The notes under the pieces are model-generated. The model had not been told where the DNA came from. It ran no database searches and worked only from the letters and a program-made list of their open reading frames with translations. From assembly GCA_018826645.1 (NCBI GenBank), contig JAHJZF010000051.1, positions 1 to 23,252 on the forward strand: a stretch of DNA of 23,252 nucleotides, written 5' to 3'. The stretch is from Patescibacteria group bacterium (GTDB taxonomy: Bacteria; Patescibacteriota; Minisyncoccia; UBA6257; Colwellbacteraceae). Below are positions 13,060 to 21,159 of the stretch, piece by piece; within the stretch, counting starts at the first letter, position 1; the number at the start of each line of letters is the position of its first letter. The position numbers and the translations under genes were made by a program.

Positions 13060-13076
13060 TTAAATCTTTGATTTAA
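13060..13076 (-). promoter_or_regulatory. AT-rich hairpin just upstream of rpsR
   Basis: A perfect 7-bp hairpin (TTAAATC, loop TTT, GATTTAA on the plus strand) lies 11 bases upstream of the rpsR ATG (13046-13048). As RNA it could affect ribosome access. It has no T-run on the coding strand, so it is not a terminator. Confidence 0.35.
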
Positions 13077-13081
13077 CTTTA

Positions 13082-13188
13082 GTTTTGAGCATCCCGCCCT
13101 CTATGCTCGCTTGTGAGACCTTTGTTTTTTTTATGTATCTAATCGTTTGAATCATTTTATCTTATTCTATATGCCCAGAGGGCGGGAT
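13082..13188 (-). promoter_or_regulatory. Competing hairpins in the ssb-rpsR spacer
   Basis: In the 158-base spacer, ATCCCGCCCTCT (13091-13102) and AGAGGGCGGGAT (13177-13188) are perfect 12-bp inverted repeats 74 bases apart. Each end also has a local alternative. GAGCAT/ATGCTC (near 13087-13108) is a 6-bp stem whose loop is exactly the repeat core, and GCCC-TCT-GGGC on the minus strand (13173-13183) uses the other repeat. The RNA could therefore switch between two local hairpins and one long-range pairing, or form a loop-kissing contact. It is either a regulatory leader for rpsR or a small inverted-repeat element inserted there. Confidence 0.45.
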
Positions 13189-13206
13189 TACAGATTTTGA
13201 CACTCA

Positions 13207-13683
13207 CTAAAACGGTAAATCTTCTGCTTTTATCTCCTCTCCTCCATCTTCTGATTCCACGTCTATTACTGGGACGTCTTCTTCGACTCGAACATCGGGT
13301 TTATTTGCCGGAGCGCTGTCTGCACCGCCATCAAAACTTCTGCCCTGCTCACCACCGCTACGAGGTCCTAATTGAACATTTTCTGTAACTACTTCAGTAG
13401 TTCTTCTATTCTGACCATCTTTTCCCTCCCAAACACGAGTCTGAAGTCTGCCCTCAACCATAATAATGCTACCTTTCTTTGAAAATTGATTTACAATCTC
13501 TGCCTGTCTTCCCCAAGCCACCACATTGTGAAATTCTGTACTTTCCTTCTTTTCACCATCCTTACCTTTCCAGAATCTATTGGTAGCAATAGAAAAAGAT
13601 GCCACATTCTCCCCTGACGAAGTAGTTCGAAGTTCTGGATCTGCGGTTAATCTGCCCGCTATAATAACTTTGTTTAAATTCAT
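13207..13683 (-). CDS. ssb: Single-stranded DNA-binding protein
   Basis: Coats single-stranded DNA in replication, repair and recombination. I choose the ATG at 13681-13683 (158 aa), because MNLNKVIIAGRL is the normal SSB start and an AAAGAGAT stretch upstream can serve as a weak ribosome site. A longer frame to 13725 adds 14 non-conserved residues. The OB fold spans about residues 1-105 (DPELRTTSSGENVASFSIATNR, TEFHNVVAWGRQAEI, KGSIIMVEGRLQTRVW). A glycine-rich acidic linker follows, and the protein ends in EDLPF, a variant of the DDIPF tip that recruits partner proteins. It lies between rpsF and rpsR, as in many bacteria. Confidence 0.96.
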   Translation of the reverse strand: MNLNKVIIAGRLTADPELRTTSSGENVASFSIATNRFWKGKDGEKKESTEFHNVVAWGRQAEIVNQFSKKGSIIMVEGRLQTRVWEGKDGQNRRTTEVVTENVQLGPRSGGEQGRSFDGGADSAPANKPDVRVEEDVPVIDVESEDGGEEIKAEDLPF

Positions 13684-13726
13684 ATAATCTCTTTGATTTA
13701 TAAACTGCGCTTGTAAGAATTGCAAA

Positions 13727-14209
13727 TTATCCTTCCGCCGAAGGAGTTTGTTGATTGTCCTCGCTTAACTCTTGATCGAACGGTTCAGAAGATAAGGACT
13801 CGCTAATTTCTTCAAGCTTTGCTTCTAGGTCCTCATTAGACAAACCTTTTTCACTGGTCGGTTCTGATGATGGTTTCTTCTTTTCGGTTTCTATTTTATG
13901 CTCTTTGGCCTGAGGGGCACCCTCTTTCATGAAAGGTGGCGTAATGATTAGGTAGCGCAACACGCCGTCTTCAAACTTAAGAACTTCCTTGAGTTGGTCT
14001 ATTAAATCCGGAGATGCCTCAAAATGAATACATCCGAAATAAGCAGATTCATGCTTCTTGATTGGATAAGCAAGATTGATGGACTCTATATCGCCTTCGT
14101 TCAATATCTCTGCACCTAACTGATTCAAATGCTTAACAAGAACGCCCACACCTTCTTCGCTATGCGTTAGGAATGATATCTCGTAATTTTTTTTATTTTC
14201 GGTTTCCAT
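13727..14209 (-). CDS. rpsF: Small ribosomal subunit protein S6 with long acidic tail
   Basis: S6 binds S18 on the 30S platform. The conserved fold covers about residues 9-93 (NYEISFLTHSEEG, NLAYPIKKHESAYFGCIHFEAS, LKFEDGVLRYLIITPP). It is followed by about 65 residues rich in Glu, Ser and Lys that are probably disordered. E. coli S6 is known for added C-terminal glutamates, but this tail is genetically encoded and much longer. An in-frame ATG at 14219-14221 would add MTSN; the promoter places transcription start at about 14218, which favours the ATG at 14207-14209 (160 aa). It heads the rpsF-ssb-rpsR-PAP2 group. Confidence 0.93.
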   Translation of the reverse strand: METENKKNYEISFLTHSEEGVGVLVKHLNQLGAEILNEGDIESINLAYPIKKHESAYFGCIHFEASPDLIDQLKEVLKFEDGVLRYLIITPPFMKEGAPQAKEHKIETEKKKPSSEPTSEKGLSNEDLEAKLEEISESLSSEPFDQELSEDNQQTPSAEG

Positions 14210-14224
14210 GTTTGAGGTCATTAC

Positions 14225-14252
14225 ATCATAGTTATCTAGATTTACTTTTCAA
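14225..14252 (-). promoter_or_regulatory. Promoter of the rpsF operon
   Basis: TTGAAA (14252 to 14247, five of six matches to TTGACA) and TATGAT (14230 to 14225, five of six matches to TATAAT) are separated by 16 bases on the minus strand, in the short gap between rpoC and rpsF. Transcription should start near 14218, giving a leader of only about nine bases before the ATG at 14209. Confidence 0.5.
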
Positions 14253-14264
14253 CTATTTCACTGC

Positions 14265-17200
14265 TTATTTGTCTTTTACGTCTTCCAAAGCATCTATCTC
14301 TATTTCTTCTTCTTCTGCACCCACATCTCCTCTAATTGCTGTTCCGACAGGCACAAGACGACCTATAATAACGTTTTCCTTAAGGCCCCTAAGGGAGTCT
14401 GTGCGTCCTTCGCTAGCTGCCCTAATCAAAACCCTAGCCGTCTCTTGGAATGAAGCGGGTGCCAAGAAGCCATCTGCCGATAGAGCAGACCTGGTTATGC
14501 CCAGCAGAAGCTCTTCTCCTTTAGCTGTCTCTTTGTCATTTCCTCTTAATTCACGATTAATCTCTTTAAAACCAGACTTATCCATTATCTCGCCTTCAAC
14601 AAAATCGGTATCGCCAGTTTTTAGAATGCGAATCCTGTTGAACATTTGTTTAATAATAATGTCCATATGCTTGTCGTGAACCGTAGCGCCTTCTGAAGAA
14701 TAAATTTTCTGAACCTCTTTAAGGATATATTTATAAGCCTCTTCTTTGTTGCCATACTTAAAGATATCCTTAGGATCTAGATTCCCTTCTGACAAGGCGT
14801 CTCCTGGCTTAATCTGGTCTCCTTCTTTAACCAAAATATTCCTCGACCCCGCAACTGGGTATTCAACCACCTTTCCTCTTTTACCGCTAGCAAGTTTTTT
14901 CCCAACGTGAATAATGCTCAGAGCGCTATTTGTTTTGTCTATTTTTTCAACCCACCCATCTACTTTAGAAACAACGGCTTTCCATTTTGGACTTCTGGAT
15001 TCAAAAAGTTCTTCTACTCTGGGCAAACCAGTTGTAATGTCTTCTCCAGAGACACCTCCCGCATGGAAAGTTCGAAGAGTTAGTTGGGTGCCGAGCTCTC
15101 CTATAGACTGAGCAGCAACAATACCTATCGCTTCGCCGACACGAACCATCTCTCCACTTCCTAGATCTAATCCAAAACATTTTGAACAAATCCCAAAAAG
15201 AGTGTTGCAGGTCATTGGGCTTCTAACCTCTACCGATTCTATATCTGAATTCTGTATCTCTTCGGCGTTTTCCCTAGTAACAACTTGTCCTGCCTTTACT
15301 ATCACCTTGCGACCCGTCTTAATGTCGTCTAGGGCTACTCTTGAAAAAACTCTATATCCAAAATTCTCGCGGTCTTTACGATGGACTGTTACGCCCTTGG
15401 TGGTCTTGCAGTCCTCTTCCCTAATTACCATGTCCTGAGAGACGTCGACGAGTCGACGAGTTAAATATCCCGCTTCGGCCGTCTTAAGAGCGGTGTCTGC
15501 TAAGCCCTTTCTTGAACCATGAGTTGAAATAAAGTATTCAAGTGAGTTGTGGCCTTCTTTCAAAGACGATCTAATAGGAAGCTCTATGTCTTCCCCTTTA
15601 GGATTACGCACTATACCCTTAATGCCAGCCATCTGGTTAATAGGATTCCAAGTTCCACGAGCACCCGAATCAACTATGATACGTACCGAACCGTTCTCGG
15701 GCAAAGATTCTGGAACTAATTCTTTTATTTTGACAAAGACATCTGTCCATATGTCGACGATACGTATTTTACGCTCTTCTTCGCTTAAAAGTCCGTCTCG
15801 ATAATGTTTGTCAATTTCTGATATTTTTTCATCTGCCTCTTTCAATATTGCTGGTTTTTTCTCAGGGACTATCAAATCTCCCATACCCCAAGTTATCCCA
15901 GACCGTGTAGCAAAATCGAAGCCAACCTCTTTAATCTTGTCTAGAATGGCGGCTGTTTTTAAGGAGCCGTATTTTTCTATTAATTCGTTGACTAAGTTGC
16001 CTAAAGTCTTTTTGTCCATGGTCTCGTTCGCAAATCTAAAGTCTTCTGGCAACAATTCGTTAAAAACAGCTCTACCACACGTAGTCTCTATTATTTCTTT
16101 ATTCTTTCTTAGTTTAATGGTTGCATTAATAGCTAACTCGTCGTTATCATAAGCTAGCTTTAATTCATTGACGCTAGAGAATGCTTTGCCCTCTCCTTTG
16201 GTTTTTTTAACTGGCTTTGTTAAATAGTAACATCCAAGAACAATGTCTTGGCTAGGAACCGTAATGGCGTCGCCAGATGCAGGCTTAAGGAGATTCAGAC
16301 TGGAGAGCATCAGAATAGATGCCTCAACTTGCGCTTCGTCAGATAATGGCACATGAACGGCCATTTGATCTCCATCAAAGTCTGCGTTAAAAGCTGAACA
16401 GACCATTGGAGGAATACGTATAGAAAGATCTTCGATTAGAACTGGCTTGAAGGCTTGAATACTTAATCTATGTAAAGTCGGAGCACGGTTTAGAAGCACT
16501 TTTCTATTAGCAATAACTTCTTCGAGGATTTCCCAAACTTCTGACGGAGCTTGTTCAATAAGACGGTTGGACATCTTAATGTTGTGAGCTAGGCCACGCT
16601 CTATGATTTTTTGAATGACAAATGGACGGAAAAGCTCCAGTGCCATAATCTTTGGAATTCCACACTCGTCTAGAGCAAGATGCGGACCAACCGCAATTAC
16701 ACTACGACCGGAATAATCTACTCTTTTTCCGAGCAAGTTCTGTCTAAACCTGCCCTGCTTTCCCTTCAGCATGTCTGACAATGATCTAAGCGGTCGTTTA
16801 GCACCAGATGTCTGACGCGTAGCAGACCTTGCGTTGTCGATTAAGGCATCTACTGCTTCTTGAAGCATTCTCTTCTCGTTCACCATAATCACGTCTGGAG
16901 CATTAAGGTCCAATAATTTTTTCAGTCGGTTATTACGATTGATTACCCTCCTATACAAATCATTCAAATCTGAAGTGGCATATCTACCTCCATCTAAGGC
17001 GACCATTGGCCTAAGGTCTGGTGGAATTACAGGCAACTCGGTCATCACCATCCATTCGGGTCTAACGTTGTTTTTGTTCATAGAACGCACTAGTTTAAGG
17101 CGCCTTAGAAGCTTCTTGGTTCGAGTCGCGTCCTTAGTCTCTTCAAGTTCTTTCTCTATTTTTTTAGCTTCCTTAGGTAGGTCTAACCCCTCCAGAACCC

Positions 17201-17858
17201 TCCTGACGCCCTCTCCACCAGCACCAACGGTGAAAACGTTACTAAACCGCTTGCCGAAATTAAGAAACTCTCGCTCTCCCAAAACACATCCCGGTCTTAG
17301 GGAGTTCAGAAAATCTCTAGCTTCGTTTGCGGCGGACTTTAATTCTGTCTTTTTAGCATCTGCACTATCTGTTTCGTGCAAAAATTCTTTATCTACCTCT
17401 TGGAGGGCCAACTTTTTCTTTTCTTCATCAACGCCCGTCACCATATAAGCAGCGTAGTAGACAACTTTTTCTATCTTCTGCAAAGATTCGTCAAGCAAAA
17501 GCCCTATTCTAGATGGCGTGCTTCTCAAGAACCAAGTATGAACAACTGGAGCAGCTAATGAGATGTGCCCCATGCGTTCACGACGAACAATAGAACGAGT
17601 GACTTCAACACCACACTTATCACAGGTCACGCCCTTGAACCTTATTTTTCTATATTTACCACAGTAACATTCCCAATCTTTGGTTGGACCGAATATTCTT
17701 TCTGAAAAAAGCCCGTCTTTTTCGGGACGTTGAGTACGATAGTTAATAGTTTCTGGCTTAATAACCTCTCCATAGCTCCAACCCAAGACGTCTTCGGGTG
17801 ACGCTATTTTTAATCTAAGCGCATTGAATTCTTGTCTATTTCTTATTGTCGGTTGCAT
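14265..17858 (-). CDS. rpoC: RNA polymerase beta' subunit
   Basis: The 1197-aa subunit forms the catalytic half of RNA polymerase with beta. The N-terminal zinc ribbon uses C64, C66, C79 and C82. The active-site loop NADFDGDQM (491-499) carries the three Mg-binding aspartates D493, D495 and D497. The second zinc site lies around DCKTT and TCNTLFGICSKC. The trigger-loop start is AAQSIGELGTQLTLRTFHAGG, with R929 and H932 kept but L922 where proline is usual. The subunit is shorter than E. coli (1407 aa), through loss of lineage inserts. It starts two bases after the rpoB stop, so it is co-transcribed. No intein is seen. Confidence 0.98.
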   Translation of the reverse strand: MQPTIRNRQEFNALRLKIASPEDVLGWSYGEVIKPETINYRTQRPEKDGLFSERIFGPTKDWECYCGKYRKIRFKGVTCDKCGVEVTRSIVRRERMGHISLAAPVVHTWFLRSTPSRIGLLLDESLQKIEKVVYYAAYMVTGVDEEKKKLALQEVDKEFLHETDSADAKKTELKSAANEARDFLNSLRPGCVLGEREFLNFGKRFSNVFTVGAGGEGVRRVLEGLDLPKEAKKIEKELEETKDATRTKKLLRRLKLVRSMNKNNVRPEWMVMTELPVIPPDLRPMVALDGGRYATSDLNDLYRRVINRNNRLKKLLDLNAPDVIMVNEKRMLQEAVDALIDNARSATRQTSGAKRPLRSLSDMLKGKQGRFRQNLLGKRVDYSGRSVIAVGPHLALDECGIPKIMALELFRPFVIQKIIERGLAHNIKMSNRLIEQAPSEVWEILEEVIANRKVLLNRAPTLHRLSIQAFKPVLIEDLSIRIPPMVCSAFNADFDGDQMAVHVPLSDEAQVEASILMLSSLNLLKPASGDAITVPSQDIVLGCYYLTKPVKKTKGEGKAFSSVNELKLAYDNDELAINATIKLRKNKEIIETTCGRAVFNELLPEDFRFANETMDKKTLGNLVNELIEKYGSLKTAAILDKIKEVGFDFATRSGITWGMGDLIVPEKKPAILKEADEKISEIDKHYRDGLLSEEERKIRIVDIWTDVFVKIKELVPESLPENGSVRIIVDSGARGTWNPINQMAGIKGIVRNPKGEDIELPIRSSLKEGHNSLEYFISTHGSRKGLADTALKTAEAGYLTRRLVDVSQDMVIREEDCKTTKGVTVHRKDRENFGYRVFSRVALDDIKTGRKVIVKAGQVVTRENAEEIQNSDIESVEVRSPMTCNTLFGICSKCFGLDLGSGEMVRVGEAIGIVAAQSIGELGTQLTLRTFHAGGVSGEDITTGLPRVEELFESRSPKWKAVVSKVDGWVEKIDKTNSALSIIHVGKKLASGKRGKVVEYPVAGSRNILVKEGDQIKPGDALSEGNLDPKDIFKYGNKEEAYKYILKEVQKIYSSEGATVHDKHMDIIIKQMFNRIRILKTGDTDFVEGEIMDKSGFKEINRELRGNDKETAKGEELLLGITRSALSADGFLAPASFQETARVLIRAASEGRTDSLRGLKENVIIGRLVPVGTAIRGDVGAEEEEIEIDALEDVKDK

Positions 17859-17860
17859 GA

Positions 17861-20800
17861 TTATTCTTTTTTTCTAATCTTTTCGACCGATAGACCCAAA
17901 GCTTTTAATTCGTTAATCATTACATTAAAAGCGGCGGGGATATTGGGTTTCTTAATTTTTTCGCCACGAATAATCGATTCGTAAACCGATGATCTTCCAA
18001 CAACATCGTCAGATTTAACTGTCGACATCTCCTGCAAAGTATGTGCGGCGCCATAACCTTCAAGCGCCCACACTTCCATCTCTCCAAAACGTTGACCCCC
18101 AAGCTGCGCCTTACCGCCAAGAGGCTGTTGCGTAATCAATGAGTATGGACCGATAGATCTCATATGAATTTTGTCTGTGACAAGGTGGTTGAGCTTCATT
18201 AGATACATTACCCCTACGGTTACTTTCCTGTCGAAGGCTTTGCCCGTTCGTCCATCGTATAGAGGAACTTGTCCGTCTTCTGGAAGCCCAGCCAGTTTTA
18301 GCTCTTCTCTTATTTGGGGCTCTTTTGCTCCAGCAAAGATAGGTGTTACAGCTCGATAACCCATTTTTTTAGCAGCCCAACCGAGGTGGGTTTCAAATAT
18401 TTGTCCAATATTCATGCGCGAAGAGACACCCAGTGGGTTTAGGATGATATCAACCGGTGTTCCGTCTTCGAGATATGGCATATCTTCAACTGGACGTATT
18501 TGCGAGACAACACCTTTGTTGCCGTGCCTTCCGGCCATCTTGTCACCAGCTTGAATATTCTTGATAGTTGCTACTTGTACATGAATTCTAGAGATCACTC
18601 CCGGATCAAGCTTATCTCCTTTGTCTCTTGAAAAAATCTTTACACCAACCACTCTGCCCTTCTTGCCATGAGGAAGGCTAAGAGACGAGTCTTTAACGTC
18701 TCTAGCTTTTTCGCCGAAGATAGCTCTCAACAATCTTTCTTCTGGAGTAAGCTCGCTCTCTCCTTTAGGAGAAATTTTTCCTACTAATATGTCTCCCCCT
18801 GTAACCGGCGCACCAACCCGAATAACTCCTTCTTCGTCAAGATTCGCAAGCATTGGTTCAGGAGCATTTGGAATATCGCAAGTAGTAAGCTCGGGACCAA
18901 GTTTTGTATCTCTTACGTCTGTGTAAAAATCTTCAATGTGTATAGAGCTAAAAAGGCCTTCTTTCTGAACTCTTTCCGAAAGAATAATAGCGTCTTCGAA
19001 GTTGCCTCCCTCCCAAGATATAAAAGCAACGGTTAGGTTTTGTCCCAATGCTAAAGTTCCATTTTGAGTTGATTGACCATCGGCTATAATCTGGTCCTTT
19101 TTAACTTTCTGACCCTTCGCAACTAATGGCCTGTTTGAGACGGCCATGTTTTGGTTGCTCATTTTAAAATTGGCTAGTGGGTACGTCTTTTTTCTACCGT
19201 TTTCTTGTTTGATCACTATATTCTCTGCATCTACGTCTGAAATTTCGCCAGAAGCCTCTGCTTTTACTACATAACCAGAATCTTCGGCAACCCTATCCTC
19301 CATGCCAGTACCAACATATGGCGCATCTGGCCTAATAGAAGGAACTGCTTGCTTCTGCATGTTAGAAGCCATGAGGGCCCTGTTAGCATCGTTGTGCTCA
19401 AGGAAGGGTATCAGAGAGCTTGCAACACTCACCAGCTGATGTGGAGCAACCTCTACGAAATCTAAATCTTTGGACCTACAAATTCCCGGCTCTCCTTCAA
19501 TTCTTGCCTCAACCTGCTGTTCATTAATGTTGCCCTTATCATCAATGGCGGTATTGGCTGAAGCTATTTTGTATTTCTTCTCTTCGCCCGCATCCAACCA
19601 TTTAATCTCACCTGTCAATTTCCCGTTTTCAACCCGACCGTATGGAGTAATTAAGAAACCGAACTCGTTGAGTTTGGCAAAGTTGGCCAAACGGTTAACT
19701 AGGCCGATGTTCTGACCTTCTGGCGTATGAATGGGACAAATCCTTCCATAATACGAAGCGTGAACATCCCTAACTTCTATACCTGCTCTTTCACGAGTCA
19801 AACCTCCTGGACCCAGGGCGGTAATAATACGTTTGTGCTCAACAGCGGCCAGAGGATTTACTTGGTCCATAAATTGAGACATCTGAGACGAAGCAAAAAA
19901 CTCTTTAATAACTGCGATTAAAGGTCTTGGGTTAACGAGGCCGGTGGGAGTCGCCTCTGTAATTTCGGTAGTAGACATCCTGTCTTGAGCAATTCTTCTA
20001 ATTCTTGCGAACCCCACCCTAAGTCTGTCTTTCAAAAATTCTCCCATGTGACGAACTCGCCTATTCTGAAGATCGTCTATATCGTCTGCATGAGCACCAG
20101 GAGTATTATTAAGACGGATGATTTCTTTGATAATCGATTCTATGTCCTGTTTAGTAAGAAGGCCGTCTTTTAGATTAAGCTCCAAACGCTGATTCATCTT
20201 AAACCTACCTACAGCCGAGAGGTCATATCTGTCTTCTTGGAAAAGCATAGAATCTACAAGCTTTTTAGCATCTTCTGGGGTTGCTAAATCGCCCGGTCGA
20301 ATACGTTGATAAATTTCTATATATGACTCCTCGAGTGTTTCCGCAGCGTCTTTCTTAAGGGTTGGTTCTATATCTTCTTTAAATATTTTCTTTATTTCTT
20401 CTTGGCTAAAACCAAATACTCTTAAGAGGCTCGTTATTGGCACTTTGCGATGTCTGTCTATTTTGACGCCAATAGATTTATCTGGGTCGGTTTCTATTTC
20501 AAGCCAAGTACCCCTGCTTGGAATAATTTTAGCTCCAAACAACCTGCGACCACGATAAAGATTGTCTTTAAAATAAACACCAGGGGACCTAATAAGCTGT
20601 GAGATAATAACTCTTTCGTGTCCGCTCACAATAAATGTGCCCCTATCGGTCATAACGGGAATATCTCCTAGATAAATCTCTTGCTCCTTTTTCTTGCCAG
20701 TTACCTTATTAACTAATCTTACCTTTACCCTAAGTGGGGCTTCATATGTCACTCCCCTAAATCGCGCTTCTTCTTCTGTATGTTTTGCTTCGTCAAAATG

Positions 20801-21013
20801 ATAATCCAAGAAATATAATTCAAGCTCTTTGCCAGAGTAATCTTGAATTGGAGAGACTTCGTCAAAAAGCTCTCTAAGACCCTTCTCGAGGAACCATTTA
20901 TACGATTCCGTTTGAATAAATTGAAGGTCTGGTTGTTTAATCAACGCTCCCGGATGAGATGAAAAGATCTTCACCGGCAGGGTTGGCTGCTTGTGGGACT
21001 TAGTTATGGGCAT
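17861..21013 (-). CDS. rpoB: RNA polymerase beta subunit
   Basis: The 1050-aa subunit has all main beta landmarks: N-terminal lobe GTFIVSGHERVIISQLIRSPGVYF, the fork/rifampicin region (375-404), GRICPIHTPEGQNIGLVN, the GDKMAGRHGNKGVVS segment that helps bind nucleotide, and the C-terminal GGKAQLGGQRFGEMEVWALEGYGAAHTLQEM clamp anchor. It is compact against 1342 aa in E. coli. The rifampicin region differs from the E. coli pattern at several contact positions (V385, A389, I396, T398, in place of N518, S522, R529 and S531). The ATG at 21011-21013 has no ribosome site. A perfect TTGACA lies 28 bases upstream, next to a strong inverted repeat. rodA and mltG, not rplJ-rplL, precede it. Confidence 0.98.
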   Translation of the reverse strand: MPITKSHKQPTLPVKIFSSHPGALIKQPDLQFIQTESYKWFLEKGLRELFDEVSPIQDYSGKELELYFLDYHFDEAKHTEEEARFRGVTYEAPLRVKVRLVNKVTGKKKEQEIYLGDIPVMTDRGTFIVSGHERVIISQLIRSPGVYFKDNLYRGRRLFGAKIIPSRGTWLEIETDPDKSIGVKIDRHRKVPITSLLRVFGFSQEEIKKIFKEDIEPTLKKDAAETLEESYIEIYQRIRPGDLATPEDAKKLVDSMLFQEDRYDLSAVGRFKMNQRLELNLKDGLLTKQDIESIIKEIIRLNNTPGAHADDIDDLQNRRVRHMGEFLKDRLRVGFARIRRIAQDRMSTTEITEATPTGLVNPRPLIAVIKEFFASSQMSQFMDQVNPLAAVEHKRIITALGPGGLTRERAGIEVRDVHASYYGRICPIHTPEGQNIGLVNRLANFAKLNEFGFLITPYGRVENGKLTGEIKWLDAGEEKKYKIASANTAIDDKGNINEQQVEARIEGEPGICRSKDLDFVEVAPHQLVSVASSLIPFLEHNDANRALMASNMQKQAVPSIRPDAPYVGTGMEDRVAEDSGYVVKAEASGEISDVDAENIVIKQENGRKKTYPLANFKMSNQNMAVSNRPLVAKGQKVKKDQIIADGQSTQNGTLALGQNLTVAFISWEGGNFEDAIILSERVQKEGLFSSIHIEDFYTDVRDTKLGPELTTCDIPNAPEPMLANLDEEGVIRVGAPVTGGDILVGKISPKGESELTPEERLLRAIFGEKARDVKDSSLSLPHGKKGRVVGVKIFSRDKGDKLDPGVISRIHVQVATIKNIQAGDKMAGRHGNKGVVSQIRPVEDMPYLEDGTPVDIILNPLGVSSRMNIGQIFETHLGWAAKKMGYRAVTPIFAGAKEPQIREELKLAGLPEDGQVPLYDGRTGKAFDRKVTVGVMYLMKLNHLVTDKIHMRSIGPYSLITQQPLGGKAQLGGQRFGEMEVWALEGYGAAHTLQEMSTVKSDDVVGRSSVYESIIRGEKIKKPNIPAAFNVMINELKALGLSVEKIRKKE

Positions 21014-21018
21014 CTATT

Positions 21019-21047
21019 AATTTGTGGAGCACTTTTTTGAGTGTCAA
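21019..21047 (-). promoter_or_regulatory. Candidate promoter of rpoBC
   Basis: A perfect TTGACA (21047 to 21042) is followed after 17 bases by CAAATT (21024 to 21019), a poor -10 box (three of six matches). Transcription would begin at about the rpoB ATG (21013), giving a leaderless mRNA. The -35 box overlaps the last two bases of the adjoining 17-bp inverted repeat, so a protein or hairpin there could affect promoter use. Confidence 0.3.
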
Positions 21048-21115
21048 CCCCGTTAGAGATAGGCCGTAACAAAACGACTATGGAATATCTCTGGCACTCT
21101 ATCTCTAACGGGGTT
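21046..21115. repeat. Perfect 17-bp inverted repeat upstream of rpoB
   Basis: AACCCCGTTAGAGATAG (21046-21062) and CTATCTCTAACGGGGTT (21099-21115) are exact inverse copies 36 bases apart. Alternative pairing exists: TATCTCT occurs a second time at 21086-21092, and GAGTG (21039-21043) can pair with CACTC (21095-21099). In the minus-strand transcript the structure lies between mltG and rpoB and is not followed by a U-run. It may protect or separate the two messages, or be a REP/MITE-like insertion. Confidence 0.65.
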
Positions 21116-21159
21116 AAAACAAAAAGGCCGGATTTCTTGCGGCTTCTATTTCGAACAAC

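Noticed and set aside
14173..20173. Open frames antisense to rpoC and rpoB (for example 14173-14679 and 16939-17448 on the plus strand)
   Set aside because: They are low-complexity, Ser/Leu-rich shadows of strongly conserved minus-strand genes and have no recognisable domains or starts.
21046..21115. Intrinsic terminator between mltG and rpoB
   Set aside because: The strong hairpin is followed on the minus strand by GACACTC and then A-rich sequence, not by a U-run, so it does not have the standard terminator form.
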